A stretch of DNA of 18,998 nt from CAYVTD01 sp964454445 (GTDB taxonomy: Bacteria > Bacteroidota > Ignavibacteria > Kapaibacteriales > UBA2268). The notes under the pieces are model-generated. The model was not told the DNA's origin. It made no database searches and was given only the letters and a program-made list of their open reading frames with translations. Numbering within the stretch: position 1 is the first letter of the stretch; the number at the start of each line of letters is the position of its first letter. A program made the translations under genes and the position numbers. The stretch covers positions 1 through 18,998 of the forward strand of contig CAYVTD010000049.1 of assembly GCA_964454445.1 (NCBI GenBank), in the 5' to 3' direction. Positions 7,832-15,904 of this stretch are shown here, in pieces.

Positions 7832-7968
7832 AATACTTTAGTTTTAATTAATTATTTACAAAATTAAATAAATTCTAACGCAAATCAATATTTTGCAACA
7901 AAAAGATATAGGTTAAAAAAATTGTTTTGTATAATTCCTTACTTTTTTCTAACTTATTTTTTGTATTT

Positions 7969-7980
7969 TTCATTAATGAA
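7969..7980. promoter_or_regulatory. Perfect 12-bp palindrome in a divergent intergenic region
   Basis: TTCATTAATGAA is its own reverse complement. It lies in the 237-nt AT-rich gap between the divergent methyltransferase gene and the 8069 gene, about 90 nt before the latter's start. It could be an operator for a dimeric regulator, but a chance palindrome in AT-rich DNA is also likely. Confidence 0.2.
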
Positions 7981-8060
7981 TATATTCTTTAGCAATATGC
8001 TTGCGAACATTTTTGGTGAATATTAATAAATTACTTTTTTATATTTTAAAATTAAAGATC

Positions 8061-8065
8061 GGAGG
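8061..8065 (+). promoter_or_regulatory. Strong but unusually close Shine-Dalgarno
   Basis: GGAGG is only 3 nt from ATG 8069. Most genes in this window lack such a site or have a plain AAGGA, so this gene may be translated more strongly. The spacing is shorter than optimal. Confidence 0.5.
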
Positions 8066-8068
8066 AAA

Positions 8069-8461
8069 ATGACAGAAGAAATTTTCAAACAAGAGATAAA
8101 AGAGGTGCTTGCGTCCTGGTGTGAGGCAGTGAATTCGAGAGTTGTTGATGAAGTTGTTAAACATTATGCCGTCGATGGCATACTTTGGGGGACAATTTCA
8201 GCAATAATTCGACCAGGACACGAACTAATTAAGGATTATTTCGAAAATTTTCTAAGCAAAGATGGCATTCGAGGCGAAATCATCGAGCAACATACCCGCA
8301 TTTATGGCGATATGGCTGTTAACAGCGGCAGTTATCTATTTAGTTGGCTTGAAAAAGGAGAACAAGTGAGCGAAGAAGCACGTTTTTCTTTTGTTTATAG
8401 AAAACAAAACGACAAATGGCTTATTGTTGACCATCATTCCTCTTTTAGCCCTAAACTTTAG
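8069..8461 (+). CDS. SnoaL-like / CaMKII-association-domain (SgcJ/EcaC-type) small protein
   Basis: This 130-aa single-domain protein has the cone-shaped alpha+beta fold pattern of the NTF2/SnoaL superfamily. An N-terminal helix ('VLASWCEAVNSRVVDEVVKHYA') leads to 'DGILWGT', then 'GHELIKDYFENFL' and a repeat of beta strands. It ends 'ARFSFVYR...DKWLIVDHHSSF' (105-126), the conserved finish of the CaMKII-association-domain/SgcJ-EcaC branch. Members are usually dimers, and their substrates are mostly unknown. The oxidoreductase label used in databases is not demonstrated. There is no signal peptide, so it is cytosolic. It stands alone between two minus-strand transcription units, diverging from the methyltransferase gene and converging on the moxR gene. 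A strong Shine-Dalgarno precedes the start. The family call is good and the function is unknown. Confidence 0.75.
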   Translation: MTEEIFKQEIKEVLASWCEAVNSRVVDEVVKHYAVDGILWGTISAIIRPGHELIKDYFENFLSKDGIRGEIIEQHTRIYGDMAVNSGSYLFSWLEKGEQVSEEARFSFVYRKQNDKWLIVDHHSSFSPKL

Positions 8462-8481
8462 ATTAGAATAGATTTGCTTTT

Positions 8482-8517
8482 TTTATCTTTTATACTATCT
8501 AATAAATAGAAGATAAA
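8482..8517. terminator. Possible weak bidirectional terminator between convergent genes
   Basis: An 8-bp inverted repeat, TTTATCTT (8482-8489) and AAGATAAA (8510-8517), with a 20-nt spacer and flanking T/A runs, sits in the 58-nt gap between the convergent 8069 and moxR genes. The stem is almost all A-T, so the hairpin would be weak. It is noted only because of its placement. Confidence 0.2.
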
Positions 8518-8519
8518 TG

Positions 8520-9506
8520 CTATTTAACCGCTTCAATTAACTTGCTAATAATTTCGCTTGGGCTGATATTTTCAGCTTCTGCATTGAAATTTGTTACTAT
8601 CCGATGGCGAAGCACAGGTAAGGCGGCTTGTTTGATGTCGTCGATGTCAGGAGTATATTTTCCATTAAAGGCTGCCATAGTTTTTGCTCCTAAAATCAAA
8701 TATTGTGAGGCACGGGGACCGGCTCCATAGCTTATAAAATCTTTAATAAATCCAGCAGAACTCTCGCCTGGTCGCGTTGCTTGCACTAGCTTGACTGTAT
8801 AATTAACAACATTGTCCGCTACAGGCACACGTCTTATCAAATCCTGAAACTCAATTAGCTGTTTGCCATTTAGAACTTTATCAATTTTCGGCACGTAATC
8901 TGCAGTTGTAGATTTTACTATTTCAATTTCTTCTTGCATACTTGGGTAATCGAGCCAAATATTAAACATAAACCTGTCTAATTGTGCCTCTGGAAGTGGG
9001 TAAGTGCCTTCTTGCTCAATAGGGTTTTGCGTTGCAAGCACAAAAAACGGTTCTTCGAGAGTATATGTAGTGCCTGCGGTAGTAACTTCGTGTTCCTGCA
9101 TTGCCTCTAAAAGTGCCGATTGAGTTTTCGGTGGGGTTCTATTGATTTCGTCAGCAAGAATGATGTTTGAAAAAATTGGACCACGAACAAATCGGAATTC
9201 TTTCTCGCCTGTGGATACATTTTCCTGGATTATTTCTGTCCCTGTTATGTCGCCGGGCATCAAATCGGGAGTGAATTGTATTCTACTGTATTTCAAGTCG
9301 AGTGCTTCAGCTAAAGACCTGATAATCATGGTCTTTGCCAAACCCGGTACACCTATCATAAGGCAATGACCACGCGAAAAAATCGTTACGAGAAGCTCAT
9401 TTATTATATCTTTTTGCCCGATTATGGCTTTGCTAATTTCATTTTTAACCTTTGAAATGGCTTGATTTAATAGCTTTAATTGCTCGACGTCCCTGCTTTC
9501 ACTCAT
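8520..9506 (-). CDS. MoxR-family AAA+ ATPase
   Basis: This is a 328-aa AAA+ ATPase of the MoxR branch. Walker A is 'GVPGLAKT' at 52-59, Walker B 'IILADE' at 115-120, sensor 1 'ATQNP' at 158-162, and the arginine-finger region 'AQLDRFMF' at 174-181. A C-terminal lid includes 'SYGAGPRASQYL' and 'LRHRIVTNF'. MoxR proteins act as chaperone-like ATPases, usually with DUF58 and von Willebrand A partner proteins that help assemble enzymes or respond to envelope stress. Here no DUF58 or vWA gene is adjacent: upstream (91 nt) is the secreted NamZ gene, and downstream is a convergent unrelated gene. The gene is therefore an orphan, or its partners are elsewhere. No obvious Shine-Dalgarno precedes the start. 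Length and motifs are normal for the family, so it should be active. Confidence 0.92.
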   Translation of the reverse strand: MSESRDVEQLKLLNQAISKVKNEISKAIIGQKDIINELLVTIFSRGHCLMIGVPGLAKTMIIRSLAEALDLKYSRIQFTPDLMPGDITGTEIIQENVSTGEKEFRFVRGPIFSNIILADEINRTPPKTQSALLEAMQEHEVTTAGTTYTLEEPFFVLATQNPIEQEGTYPLPEAQLDRFMFNIWLDYPSMQEEIEIVKSTTADYVPKIDKVLNGKQLIEFQDLIRRVPVADNVVNYTVKLVQATRPGESSAGFIKDFISYGAGPRASQYLILGAKTMAAFNGKYTPDIDDIKQAALPVLRHRIVTNFNAEAENISPSEIISKLIEAVK

Positions 9507-9597
9507 ATTCTCAGATGATTTTGATTGAATAATGTTTTGATTGAATTATATTGACGTTCTCTATGTTACTAAATTTTAATATGTAATAATAATCAAG

Positions 9598-10848
9598 TTA
9601 TGGATAAATCAGGTATTTCTCTCTCATAATCATATAATCGTCGAGTCCTTCACGTGTTAATGCTATTATTTCCTGAGCTTTTTCGCCTTTTATAAGTGCA
9701 TCAATTATCTTTTTTGTGCCGGTAACCTTTTCGAACATCTCGATTTGTTTTGCTGTAAGGTTAGACTTTGAAAAAAGTTCAGGGCTGGCTTCTCCAAGGG
9801 CTACAAGGAGACTTATTCCTGTTGAATATGGTGTAAAGAGATTATTTGGCAAAAATTTTAACAAATATCCATTACAATCCTTGCCATTATATATCCCATA
9901 AAAAGGGCGATAACGTGCTTCATAAAATTGAATGCCCGTTTGCGAAGAGATATTAAAATATTCTTGAAATTTCTCGAAATTAAACTGAGGCGAGCCGATG
10001 TATTGAAACGGTAAAGTAGTACCTATCCCGATACTAATAATGCCAAGCTCGCCGATAATGCCAAGTGTGGCTATCCCTCTAACGGATTCTATAGTCGGCA
10101 CGTGAGGAGAGGTCGGAAACCATTGCAATCCGGTATCTTCCCAATTCATCCACCGCTCCCAACCCTTCATTTCTATAATGCTCAAATTGCATTTCAATGT
10201 ATCATTGCCATTTATCCCGAGCCAGCCTTCTTCGTTTATCATTTTCGAAAGCTCACCGACAGTGCAACCATGGATATAAGGTACTTCAATCATTCCCACA
10301 AAAGATTTCATTTTTCCATCGAGTACATTACCATCAACAACCATACCGCCAAGAGGGTTAGGTCTGTCTAAAACAACTACTGGTTTGCCCAATTTGGCGC
10401 ATTCTTTCATCACATTGTAAATCGTGCTAATATAGGTATAAGAGCGAACGCCAATATCTTGAATGTCAACTATAACTGCGTCTGAATGTGTGAGTTGGTT
10501 GCCGGCAGGGCTTTTTGAGTTTCCATATAAAGAAATAAGAGGTAAACCATAAATTTCACTGCTTTTAATAGCTTCGCCGGCAGGAATGCTCGTGTAATAA
10601 CCATGTTCGGGCGTCATTACTGCAATTAACTTGCAGTTTTTTGTTTCAAGAAATGCTTCAATGCTTGGTTTGCCTGTATTTGTTCTGCCAGAATGATTCG
10701 TTAATAACACTACTCTTTTTCCTTTAAGCTGCGCAAAGTCGTTTTCTACCAAAACATCAATTCCGCATTTTACTTTCTCATTTTGGGCATTAAGTTCGGA
10801 AAAATTAATTATTAAAATAAGAATGAAAACCAGCTTAAATCTAAACAT
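9598..10848 (-). CDS. Secreted exo-beta-N-acetylmuramidase NamZ-like protein (DUF1343)
   Basis: This is a 416-aa protein with a signal peptide (about 1-22, 'FSELNAQ'). Next comes the full DUF1343 pattern: 'LTNHSG' 49-54, 'MTPEHGYY' 78-85, 'VDIQDIGVRSYTYI' 127-140, 'VLDRPNPLGG' 159-168 and 'VPYIHGCTVGE' 189-199. It ends in a C-terminal domain with 'FYEARYRPFYG'. Characterised members (NamZ of Bacillus subtilis and Tannerella, glycoside hydrolase family GH171) remove terminal N-acetylmuramic acid from peptidoglycan fragments. The Glu in 'PEHG' is a likely catalytic-region residue, by family conservation. The predicted location is the periplasm or outer surface, in cell-wall turnover or scavenging. 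A good ribosome site (AAAGGA at 10854-10859) lies 5 nt before the start. It follows mutS2 by 95 nt on the same strand and precedes moxR. The symbol is left blank because the specific activity of this copy is unproven. Confidence 0.9.
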   Translation of the reverse strand: MFRFKLVFILILIINFSELNAQNEKVKCGIDVLVENDFAQLKGKRVVLLTNHSGRTNTGKPSIEAFLETKNCKLIAVMTPEHGYYTSIPAGEAIKSSEIYGLPLISLYGNSKSPAGNQLTHSDAVIVDIQDIGVRSYTYISTIYNVMKECAKLGKPVVVLDRPNPLGGMVVDGNVLDGKMKSFVGMIEVPYIHGCTVGELSKMINEEGWLGINGNDTLKCNLSIIEMKGWERWMNWEDTGLQWFPTSPHVPTIESVRGIATLGIIGELGIISIGIGTTLPFQYIGSPQFNFEKFQEYFNISSQTGIQFYEARYRPFYGIYNGKDCNGYLLKFLPNNLFTPYSTGISLLVALGEASPELFSKSNLTAKQIEMFEKVTGTKKIIDALIKGEKAQEIIALTREGLDDYMIMREKYLIYP

Positions 10849-10853
10849 TACAA

Positions 10854-10859
10854 TCCTTT
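10854..10859 (-). promoter_or_regulatory. Ribosome binding site of the NamZ-like gene
   Basis: On the minus strand, AAAGGA stands 5 nt upstream of the ATG at 10848, which fixes the start in front of a clear signal peptide. Confidence 0.5.
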
Positions 10860-10943
10860 ATAGAGTAACGAAAAAATAATGGCAACATAAAACAATCTAT
10901 CTGTTCTTCTTTATTGTATTCTGGTTGTTTAGTTAATATGAAA

Positions 10944-13319
10944 TTAAAACTCAGCTATTGTAACTCCATCGCCGCCCTCTTCGATGGTACCGAGGCGAAA
11001 CGCTGTAACCGAAGGATGCTCGCGCAAGAAATCGTGGACTACTTTTCTCAGGGCACCGGTGCCTTTACCGTGTATGATGTTTAAAAAACCGACATTGCCA
11101 AGAAGTGCATCTGAGATATAAGTTTCGAGTTCTTGTATAGCTTCGAGTGCTCTCATACCGCGAAGATCAACTTGAGAGCGGACTCCATATTGCATATAAT
11201 CGAGAGAGGCATATTTCTTTTCTCGTTTAGTTTCAACTTCAGAAAGCTGATTTAATTTCGTTCTAAACTTAACACCTCCGAAATCGACGAGGGCTGTTTT
11301 ACCACTGTTGTCAATTTCAATTATGGTTCCAATATTTGTAGAATCTTGCATAGCTACGGAATCACCGACAGCAAACTCCTTTTTTTTCTCTGTTTTTTGC
11401 TTGTCGTCGAGCTTGCGTGCTATCTCTTCGATTTCTTTACGTCGTGTCTCAAATTCTTTTTTTATTTCCGGGATGGGCTTTTTTTCTTCTTTTATATCGC
11501 GAATGGCATTTTCTATCATTCTATTAGCTCCAGCAAGTATCAATTCAGCTTCTTCGCGTGTAGTATCCATTATTTTGCTGCGTTTTTCCTTTATTTCTTT
11601 GTATTTTTCTTCATACTGCTGCTTTGCTTGTTCTGCTTTGAGCATTTCGGAGCGTGCTTCGGTGCGGAAACGCTCTGCCTCGGCTTTGTATCGCTGCAAA
11701 ATAGTTATGCTTTCTTCGAGTTCGGTTTGTTTTCTACCGATGTAAGCTCTTGCCCTATCAATAATATGTTTCGGTAAACCGAGCGATTCTGCAAGAACAA
11801 AGGCATAGCTGTTACCCGGCACCCCTGCGAGAAAATTGTAGGTTGGAACAAGCATGTCTTCGTCGAATTCGAGTGAGGCATTCTCGATGACATCTTTGGT
11901 AAGTGCATAGCTTTTCAGAGAAGATTGATGGGTTGTGGCAACGAAAAACGATCTTCTTTCGATTAAGCTGTCTAAGATACCTGCTGCGAGAGCTGATCCT
12001 TCTTGTGGATCGGTTCCAGAACCGATTTCGTCAATTAAAACAAGGGAATCCCTGCCACATTCATCTAAAATGCTTTTCAGTTTTAAAATTTGCGAGCTAA
12101 ATGTGCTGAGATCGTTTTCTATTGATTGATGGTCGCCGATATATGAAAATATTGTTCTTATGTTTGTTCTGCAATCGCCGAGCGGGAAAATGCCGCTAAG
12201 TGCCATAGCTAGATTTAGCCCAATACTTTTTAATGCAACAGTTTTGCCGCCTGCATTTGGTCCTGAAATCAAATGCCCGCGTTTGTTTTCGCTAAACTCG
12301 ATGCTCAATGGCTTTACATTTTTCTTGCCTTTGCTGTGCAATAATAGTGGATGCCTTGTTTTGCCGAGATATATCTCAGATTCTTCGACTATTTCGGGCT
12401 TAATACCACCATATTCCAAGCCATAACGTGCCTTTGCCAAAAGTGAATCGAAATGCGAGATAATATCCACTGATTTGAGAAACTCATAAGCATCGGCGCC
12501 AATTTCTTTGGTAAGATTGGATAAAATCTTGTAAATCTCTCGCTTTTCTTCATTTAGCAAGAGCGATATTTCATTGTTTTTCTCAATAATTTCTGATGGT
12601 TCGAGGAAAACGGTTGCCCCAGTTTGTGATACGCCATGAATGATGCCGTGGATATGGCGTTTGTGCTCGCTTTTCACGGGCAAGACAAAGCGTCCCTCGC
12701 GTATTGTTACGAAATCTTCTTGAGCCATATCCTCGTCGCTAACTTGCTTTAATATTTTTTTTAGGCGAACACGCAAACTTTGTGATTTTTCGAACAAAGC
12801 TCGTCTTATCTGCTGGAGTTCGCGGGTGGCATTGTCGCGCACCTCGCCCGTTTCGTCGATTGCCTCGGTAATATGTTTCTCCAGAACTCTATTTTCGTGC
12901 AAATGCGAAGCGGAATCTGCTAATAATGGATATTTCTCCTGACGCGAAAAGAAATATGATTTTATTAGACGCGAAACACGAATGGAATCATATACGGTAA
13001 GCACTTCAGTCGATGAGAGTACGGCGTTTTCTATTAAACTTTTGTGCAACTTTGACTTAATATCGCTCATTTGTTCGAGCGGAAACTCATCGTCTTCGGT
13101 TAGAAGACGAGTCATTTCGCTCAGCATATCATGCTCTTTTCGCAGCCAAAATAGCTCTTGAGCCGGTGCGCTCGACAAAATAATATTTTTGCCGCTTTCT
13201 GTATGGGCATATCTTGCTATCTTTTCTAAAACGACGAAAAATTCAAGTTCTCTAAGCGTTTCCTCGACGAGTTTTGCCTCGTTTTTTTTCCAGTCTTCTA
13301 CCTGATTTTCAATATTCAT
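10944..13319 (-). CDS. mutS2: MutS2 ATPase with Smr endonuclease domain
   Basis: This is a 791-aa protein with the MutS2 layout. The core/lever region (about 15-320) lacks the mismatch-recognition domain of MutS. The ABC-type ATPase at about 330-530 has Walker A 'GPNAGGKT' 353-360, a signature-like 'STFSSQ' 405-410, Walker B 'LVLIDE' 426-431 and 'ATTHQSSLKSYA' 461-472. A long charged coiled coil runs from about 530 to 665, and a C-terminal Smr domain begins 'VDLRGM' at 717 and includes 'HGKGTGALR' 750-758. MutS2 does not do classical mismatch repair. In studied species it limits homologous recombination or binds stalled, collided ribosomes. The gene starts 6 nt after the yqeY stop codon, so the two are one operon. 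All key motifs are intact. Confidence 0.97.
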   Translation of the reverse strand: MNIENQVEDWKKNEAKLVEETLRELEFFVVLEKIARYAHTESGKNIILSSAPAQELFWLRKEHDMLSEMTRLLTEDDEFPLEQMSDIKSKLHKSLIENAVLSSTEVLTVYDSIRVSRLIKSYFFSRQEKYPLLADSASHLHENRVLEKHITEAIDETGEVRDNATRELQQIRRALFEKSQSLRVRLKKILKQVSDEDMAQEDFVTIREGRFVLPVKSEHKRHIHGIIHGVSQTGATVFLEPSEIIEKNNEISLLLNEEKREIYKILSNLTKEIGADAYEFLKSVDIISHFDSLLAKARYGLEYGGIKPEIVEESEIYLGKTRHPLLLHSKGKKNVKPLSIEFSENKRGHLISGPNAGGKTVALKSIGLNLAMALSGIFPLGDCRTNIRTIFSYIGDHQSIENDLSTFSSQILKLKSILDECGRDSLVLIDEIGSGTDPQEGSALAAGILDSLIERRSFFVATTHQSSLKSYALTKDVIENASLEFDEDMLVPTYNFLAGVPGNSYAFVLAESLGLPKHIIDRARAYIGRKQTELEESITILQRYKAEAERFRTEARSEMLKAEQAKQQYEEKYKEIKEKRSKIMDTTREEAELILAGANRMIENAIRDIKEEKKPIPEIKKEFETRRKEIEEIARKLDDKQKTEKKKEFAVGDSVAMQDSTNIGTIIEIDNSGKTALVDFGGVKFRTKLNQLSEVETKREKKYASLDYMQYGVRSQVDLRGMRALEAIQELETYISDALLGNVGFLNIIHGKGTGALRKVVHDFLREHPSVTAFRLGTIEEGGDGVTIAEF

Positions 13320-13325
13320 ATATGG

Positions 13326-13772
13326 CTAACTCAATAATTCCTTTGCAAATTCCTGCACTTTTTTGCCGTCTGTTTTGCCTTTTAATTCTTTCATTACTGT
13401 TGCCATCACTTTGCCTAAATCCTTAAGCGAAGATGCGCCGCATTGCCCGATGATTCCTTTTATAATTTGTTTCACTTCATCATCAGAGAGTTGTTTTGGC
13501 AAAAACTCCTCGATTACAGCAAGCTCTTCTTTTTCGTTTTCGTAGAGGTCGGTTCTGCCGGCTTTTTCGTACATTTCCATTGCTTCGCGACGTTTTTTAA
13601 CAGCGGAATTTAATATTTTGATCTCGTCTTCTTCGTTCATTTTACGTTCGGCACCGCTTTTATTAAATTCAATAATCGATGCCCGCAACATTCTAAGAGC
13701 GCCGAGACGCACTTTTTCGCCGCTTTTCATTGCTTTTTTCATTTCTTCAGAAACTTTTGCTTCGAGTGACAT
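13326..13772 (-). CDS. yqeY: GatB/YqeY domain protein
   Basis: This 148-aa all-helical protein matches the YqeY family along its length: 'LGALRMLRASIIEFNKSG' near the N-terminus, 'RREAMEMYEKAGRTDL' in the middle, 'EEFLPKQLSDDEV', and the ending 'DLGKVMATVMKELKGKTDGK'. The same fold forms the tRNA-binding tail of GatB in the tRNA-dependent amidotransferase, so a role around tRNA is often proposed, but the free-standing protein has no firm function. It is the first gene of the minus-strand run, with mutS2 6 nt downstream. An AAGGA-like sequence precedes the start at a somewhat long distance (about 10 nt). Confidence 0.93.
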   Translation of the reverse strand: MSLEAKVSEEMKKAMKSGEKVRLGALRMLRASIIEFNKSGAERKMNEEDEIKILNSAVKKRREAMEMYEKAGRTDLYENEKEELAVIEEFLPKQLSDDEVKQIIKGIIGQCGASSLKDLGKVMATVMKELKGKTDGKKVQEFAKELLS

Positions 13773-14039
13773 TTGGGTTTGTCCTTACAATTAAAAATTA
13801 TGAGAAATTAGACGTTATGTATTTGTTTATATTATTATGAGTAATGTTCTGATTATCGAAGCTCGAATATTACCGGGAGGCGGGATAATTTTTGTTTGAT
13901 ATTAATTTATAAACTAATTACAGGTATAACAATCTGGCACATATTTTATGTTTACATTAAATTTCTAGATTACATACAATTTTTGATGGCAAATCATCGT
14001 TTCTTTTTACAAAATTTTACAAATTGACGCAAATTCGCT
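13773..14039. other. Divergent intergenic region, yqeY / outer-membrane protein
   Basis: This 267-nt AT-rich region must hold promoters for both flanking transcription units. A small GC-rich island (13871-13885) stands out. Just before the 14040 start there is a direct repeat, TTTTACAAA at 14005-14013 and 14015-14023, with a period of 10 bp. I see no convincing gene or RNA here and no promoter that I can define with certainty. Confidence 0.4.
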
Positions 14040-14768
14040 ATGTTAAATAAAGTTGTAATAAGTATAATATCAGTAATCCTGCTTTTTAGTATAAATTTTC
14101 TTAATAATAATAAGGCGTATGCCCAAATAAAAGGCGTTCACCCTCCTGAATTTAATCCAGACACAGTTTTTATTTTTCAATCGCCGCGCCCGTTAATATC
14201 CGATGTTGAACTTGGCAAGCAACTATTAAACGTTTGGGGAATCGATCTGATTTTTTCTGGCAATGGCTTTGGCATGGGTTTGTTTTACAACAAATATCTT
14301 AATAAAGATTTTGCTTTGATAGCAACGCTTTACATATCCGGTGCCCGCAACACCGATGAGTTTGAATATTGGGACTACACTAAAGGCGATTACAGAGTGC
14401 CAAACAAAGTGAATAGATTGTATTTATTTCCTCTAATGCTTGGTGTGCAAAAGACATTCTTGCGGGGAGTTATATCCGACAAGCTTTTGCCTTATATACA
14501 AGTTGGTGCTGGACCTGCACTAATTATGGCTACTCCTTACAGTAAAGAATTCTTCTCGGCTTTCGGTTCTGCTTCTTCTTTCATTCGTTTTGGTGGCTTT
14601 CTCGGTCTTGGTGCTTCTTTCAACAGCACAAAAACAACGACAACTAGCGCAAACATCAGATATTATTACATTCCATTCGGCAGAAATGGATTAGAAAGTA
14701 TAAAGAATTATCCAATAAAAGACTTTGGAGGTGTTTTTCTTTCGCTTTCTCTTGGAATAAAATTCTAA
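14040..14768 (+). CDS. Small outer-membrane beta-barrel protein, function unknown
   Basis: This 242-aa protein has a clear signal peptide (about 1-29, hydrophobic 'VISIISVILLFSINF', cleavage near 'KAYAQ'). The rest alternates polar and hydrophobic residues with many Gly, Tyr and Phe: 'GNGFGMGLFYNKYLNKDFAL', 'YLFPLMLGVQKTF', 'LLPYIQVGAGPALI' and 'FIRFGGFLGLGASF'. The last residues 'GVFLSLSLGIKF' end in an aromatic, the usual outer-membrane assembly (BAM) signal. The pattern fits an 8-stranded OmpA/OmpW-like barrel of the kind common in Bacteroidota ('outer membrane protein beta-barrel domain'). No substrate can be inferred. It precedes pheS by 112 nt on the same strand, which may be chance. 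There is no clear Shine-Dalgarno. Confidence 0.7.
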   Translation: MLNKVVISIISVILLFSINFLNNNKAYAQIKGVHPPEFNPDTVFIFQSPRPLISDVELGKQLLNVWGIDLIFSGNGFGMGLFYNKYLNKDFALIATLYISGARNTDEFEYWDYTKGDYRVPNKVNRLYLFPLMLGVQKTFLRGVISDKLLPYIQVGAGPALIMATPYSKEFFSAFGSASSFIRFGGFLGLGASFNSTKTTTTSANIRYYYIPFGRNGLESIKNYPIKDFGGVFLSLSLGIKF

Positions 14769-14806
14769 GTTGCTCCACTTTTTGCAATTCCTTAAAAATT
14801 TTGTCA

Positions 14807-14825
14807 TTAACAACGAAATTGTTAA
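14807..14825 (+). promoter_or_regulatory. Short perfect hairpin upstream of pheS
   Basis: TTAACAA-cgaaa-TTGTTAA forms a 7-bp perfect stem with a 5-nt loop, 55 nt before the pheS start. It could be an operator half-site pair or a small mRNA hairpin. It lacks the GC stem and T-run of a terminator, and there is no Phe-rich leader peptide. Confidence 0.2.
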
Positions 14826-14880
14826 ATTTGCTTTCTATTTTCAGCAACAATTTATTAATTAATCATATAGCTATTGCAAA

Positions 14881-15894
14881 ATGCTTGAAGAAATAAAATC
14901 ACTTTCTCAGGAAATCAGGACACGACTCGACGAGATTAAAAGTGTGGAATCTTTAGAAGAATTTCGTTTGGAATACCTTGTGAAAAAAGGACGGCTCCAG
15001 GGCTTGCTCGACAGGTTAAAAGAAGTGCCTAAAGAATTAAAACCCGCTGCAGGCAAAGAGCTTAACGTTTTAAAAAAAGAAACTGAACTTGCTTTTAATC
15101 AGCTTAGGGAAAGTCTGCACACTGCAAGAAAAAACGTTCCTGAAATTGATATTACACTGCCAGGCAGACGCGGTTTCAAAGGAAGCTACCATCCGGTAAT
15201 GCAAATGTACGACAAAATGGTCGGTGTTTTCACCGATCTGGGCTTTTCCGTTGCCGAAGGTCCTGATATTGAAGACGAACAACACAACTTCGACGACCTT
15301 AATTTCGCTCCTGAGCATCCAGCCCGCGACATGCAAGATACTTTTTTCATAAAGTCAAAAAATAATCTTTTACTTCGCACTCATACCTCGCCTGTGCAGA
15401 TACGCGTAATGCAATCGATGAAACCACCAATTCGCTGTATTATGCCTGGCCGCGTTTACAGAAACGAGGCAATAAGTGCCCGCTCGCTTGCTGAATTTCA
15501 TCAAATTGAGGGCTTATACATCGATAAAAATGTTTCGCTTGCCGAATTGAAGGGCGCTTTAATGATTTTTGCAAAAAGGATGTATGGCGAGGACACAAAA
15601 TTTCGCTTTCGCCCTTCGTATTTTCCTTTTACCGAGCCAAGCGCGGAAATGGACATTACTTGCTTTCTTTGCAAAGGCAAAGGGTGCAGAATTTGTAAAT
15701 CTACAGGCTGGCTCGAGATACTTGGTTGTGGTATGGTTCACCCAAACGTGCTGAAAGCTGGCGGTATAGATCCGGAACAATATAATGGTTATGCCTTTGG
15801 TATCGGCATCGAACGTGTTACAATGCTAACGGCAGGGATAACAGATATTCGTCTCTTCTACGAAAACGACATTAGGTTTTTAAATCAATTCTAA
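14881..15894 (+). CDS. pheS: Phenylalanyl-tRNA synthetase alpha subunit
   Basis: This 337-aa protein charges tRNA-Phe with phenylalanine as part of an alpha2-beta2 enzyme. It has an N-terminal coiled coil that binds tRNA (about 1-85) and then a class II catalytic core: 'HPARDMQDTFF' 146-156, 'LLRTHTSPVQIRVMQ' 164-178, motif 2 'RVYRNEA...FHQIEGLY' 191-213 and motif 3 'GIGIERVTML' 307-316. Between them, Cys261, Cys264, Cys269 and Cys272 form a Cys4 insert, probably zinc-binding, of a type I associate with the Bacteroidota version of PheS. The beta-subunit gene pheT is not next to it, so the two are unlinked, which is not rare in this phylum. The gene converges with the CoA-binding protein gene, with only 10 nt between stop codons. 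Confidence 0.97.
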   Translation: MLEEIKSLSQEIRTRLDEIKSVESLEEFRLEYLVKKGRLQGLLDRLKEVPKELKPAAGKELNVLKKETELAFNQLRESLHTARKNVPEIDITLPGRRGFKGSYHPVMQMYDKMVGVFTDLGFSVAEGPDIEDEQHNFDDLNFAPEHPARDMQDTFFIKSKNNLLLRTHTSPVQIRVMQSMKPPIRCIMPGRVYRNEAISARSLAEFHQIEGLYIDKNVSLAELKGALMIFAKRMYGEDTKFRFRPSYFPFTEPSAEMDITCFLCKGKGCRICKSTGWLEILGCGMVHPNVLKAGGIDPEQYNGYAFGIGIERVTMLTAGITDIRLFYENDIRFLNQF

Positions 15895-15904
15895 TTGTAT
15901 TATT

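Noticed and set aside
11308..11777. Overlapping plus-strand open frames of about 140 codons
   Set aside because: They are antisense to the mutS2 coiled-coil region; the Ser/Phe-rich translation is what the reverse of a Lys/Glu-rich coiled coil gives.
13837..13899. 20-codon open frame 'MSNVLIIEARILPGGGIIFV' in the yqeY/OMP gap
   Set aside because: No ribosome site, no recognisable family and too short to separate from chance, although it covers the small GC-rich island.
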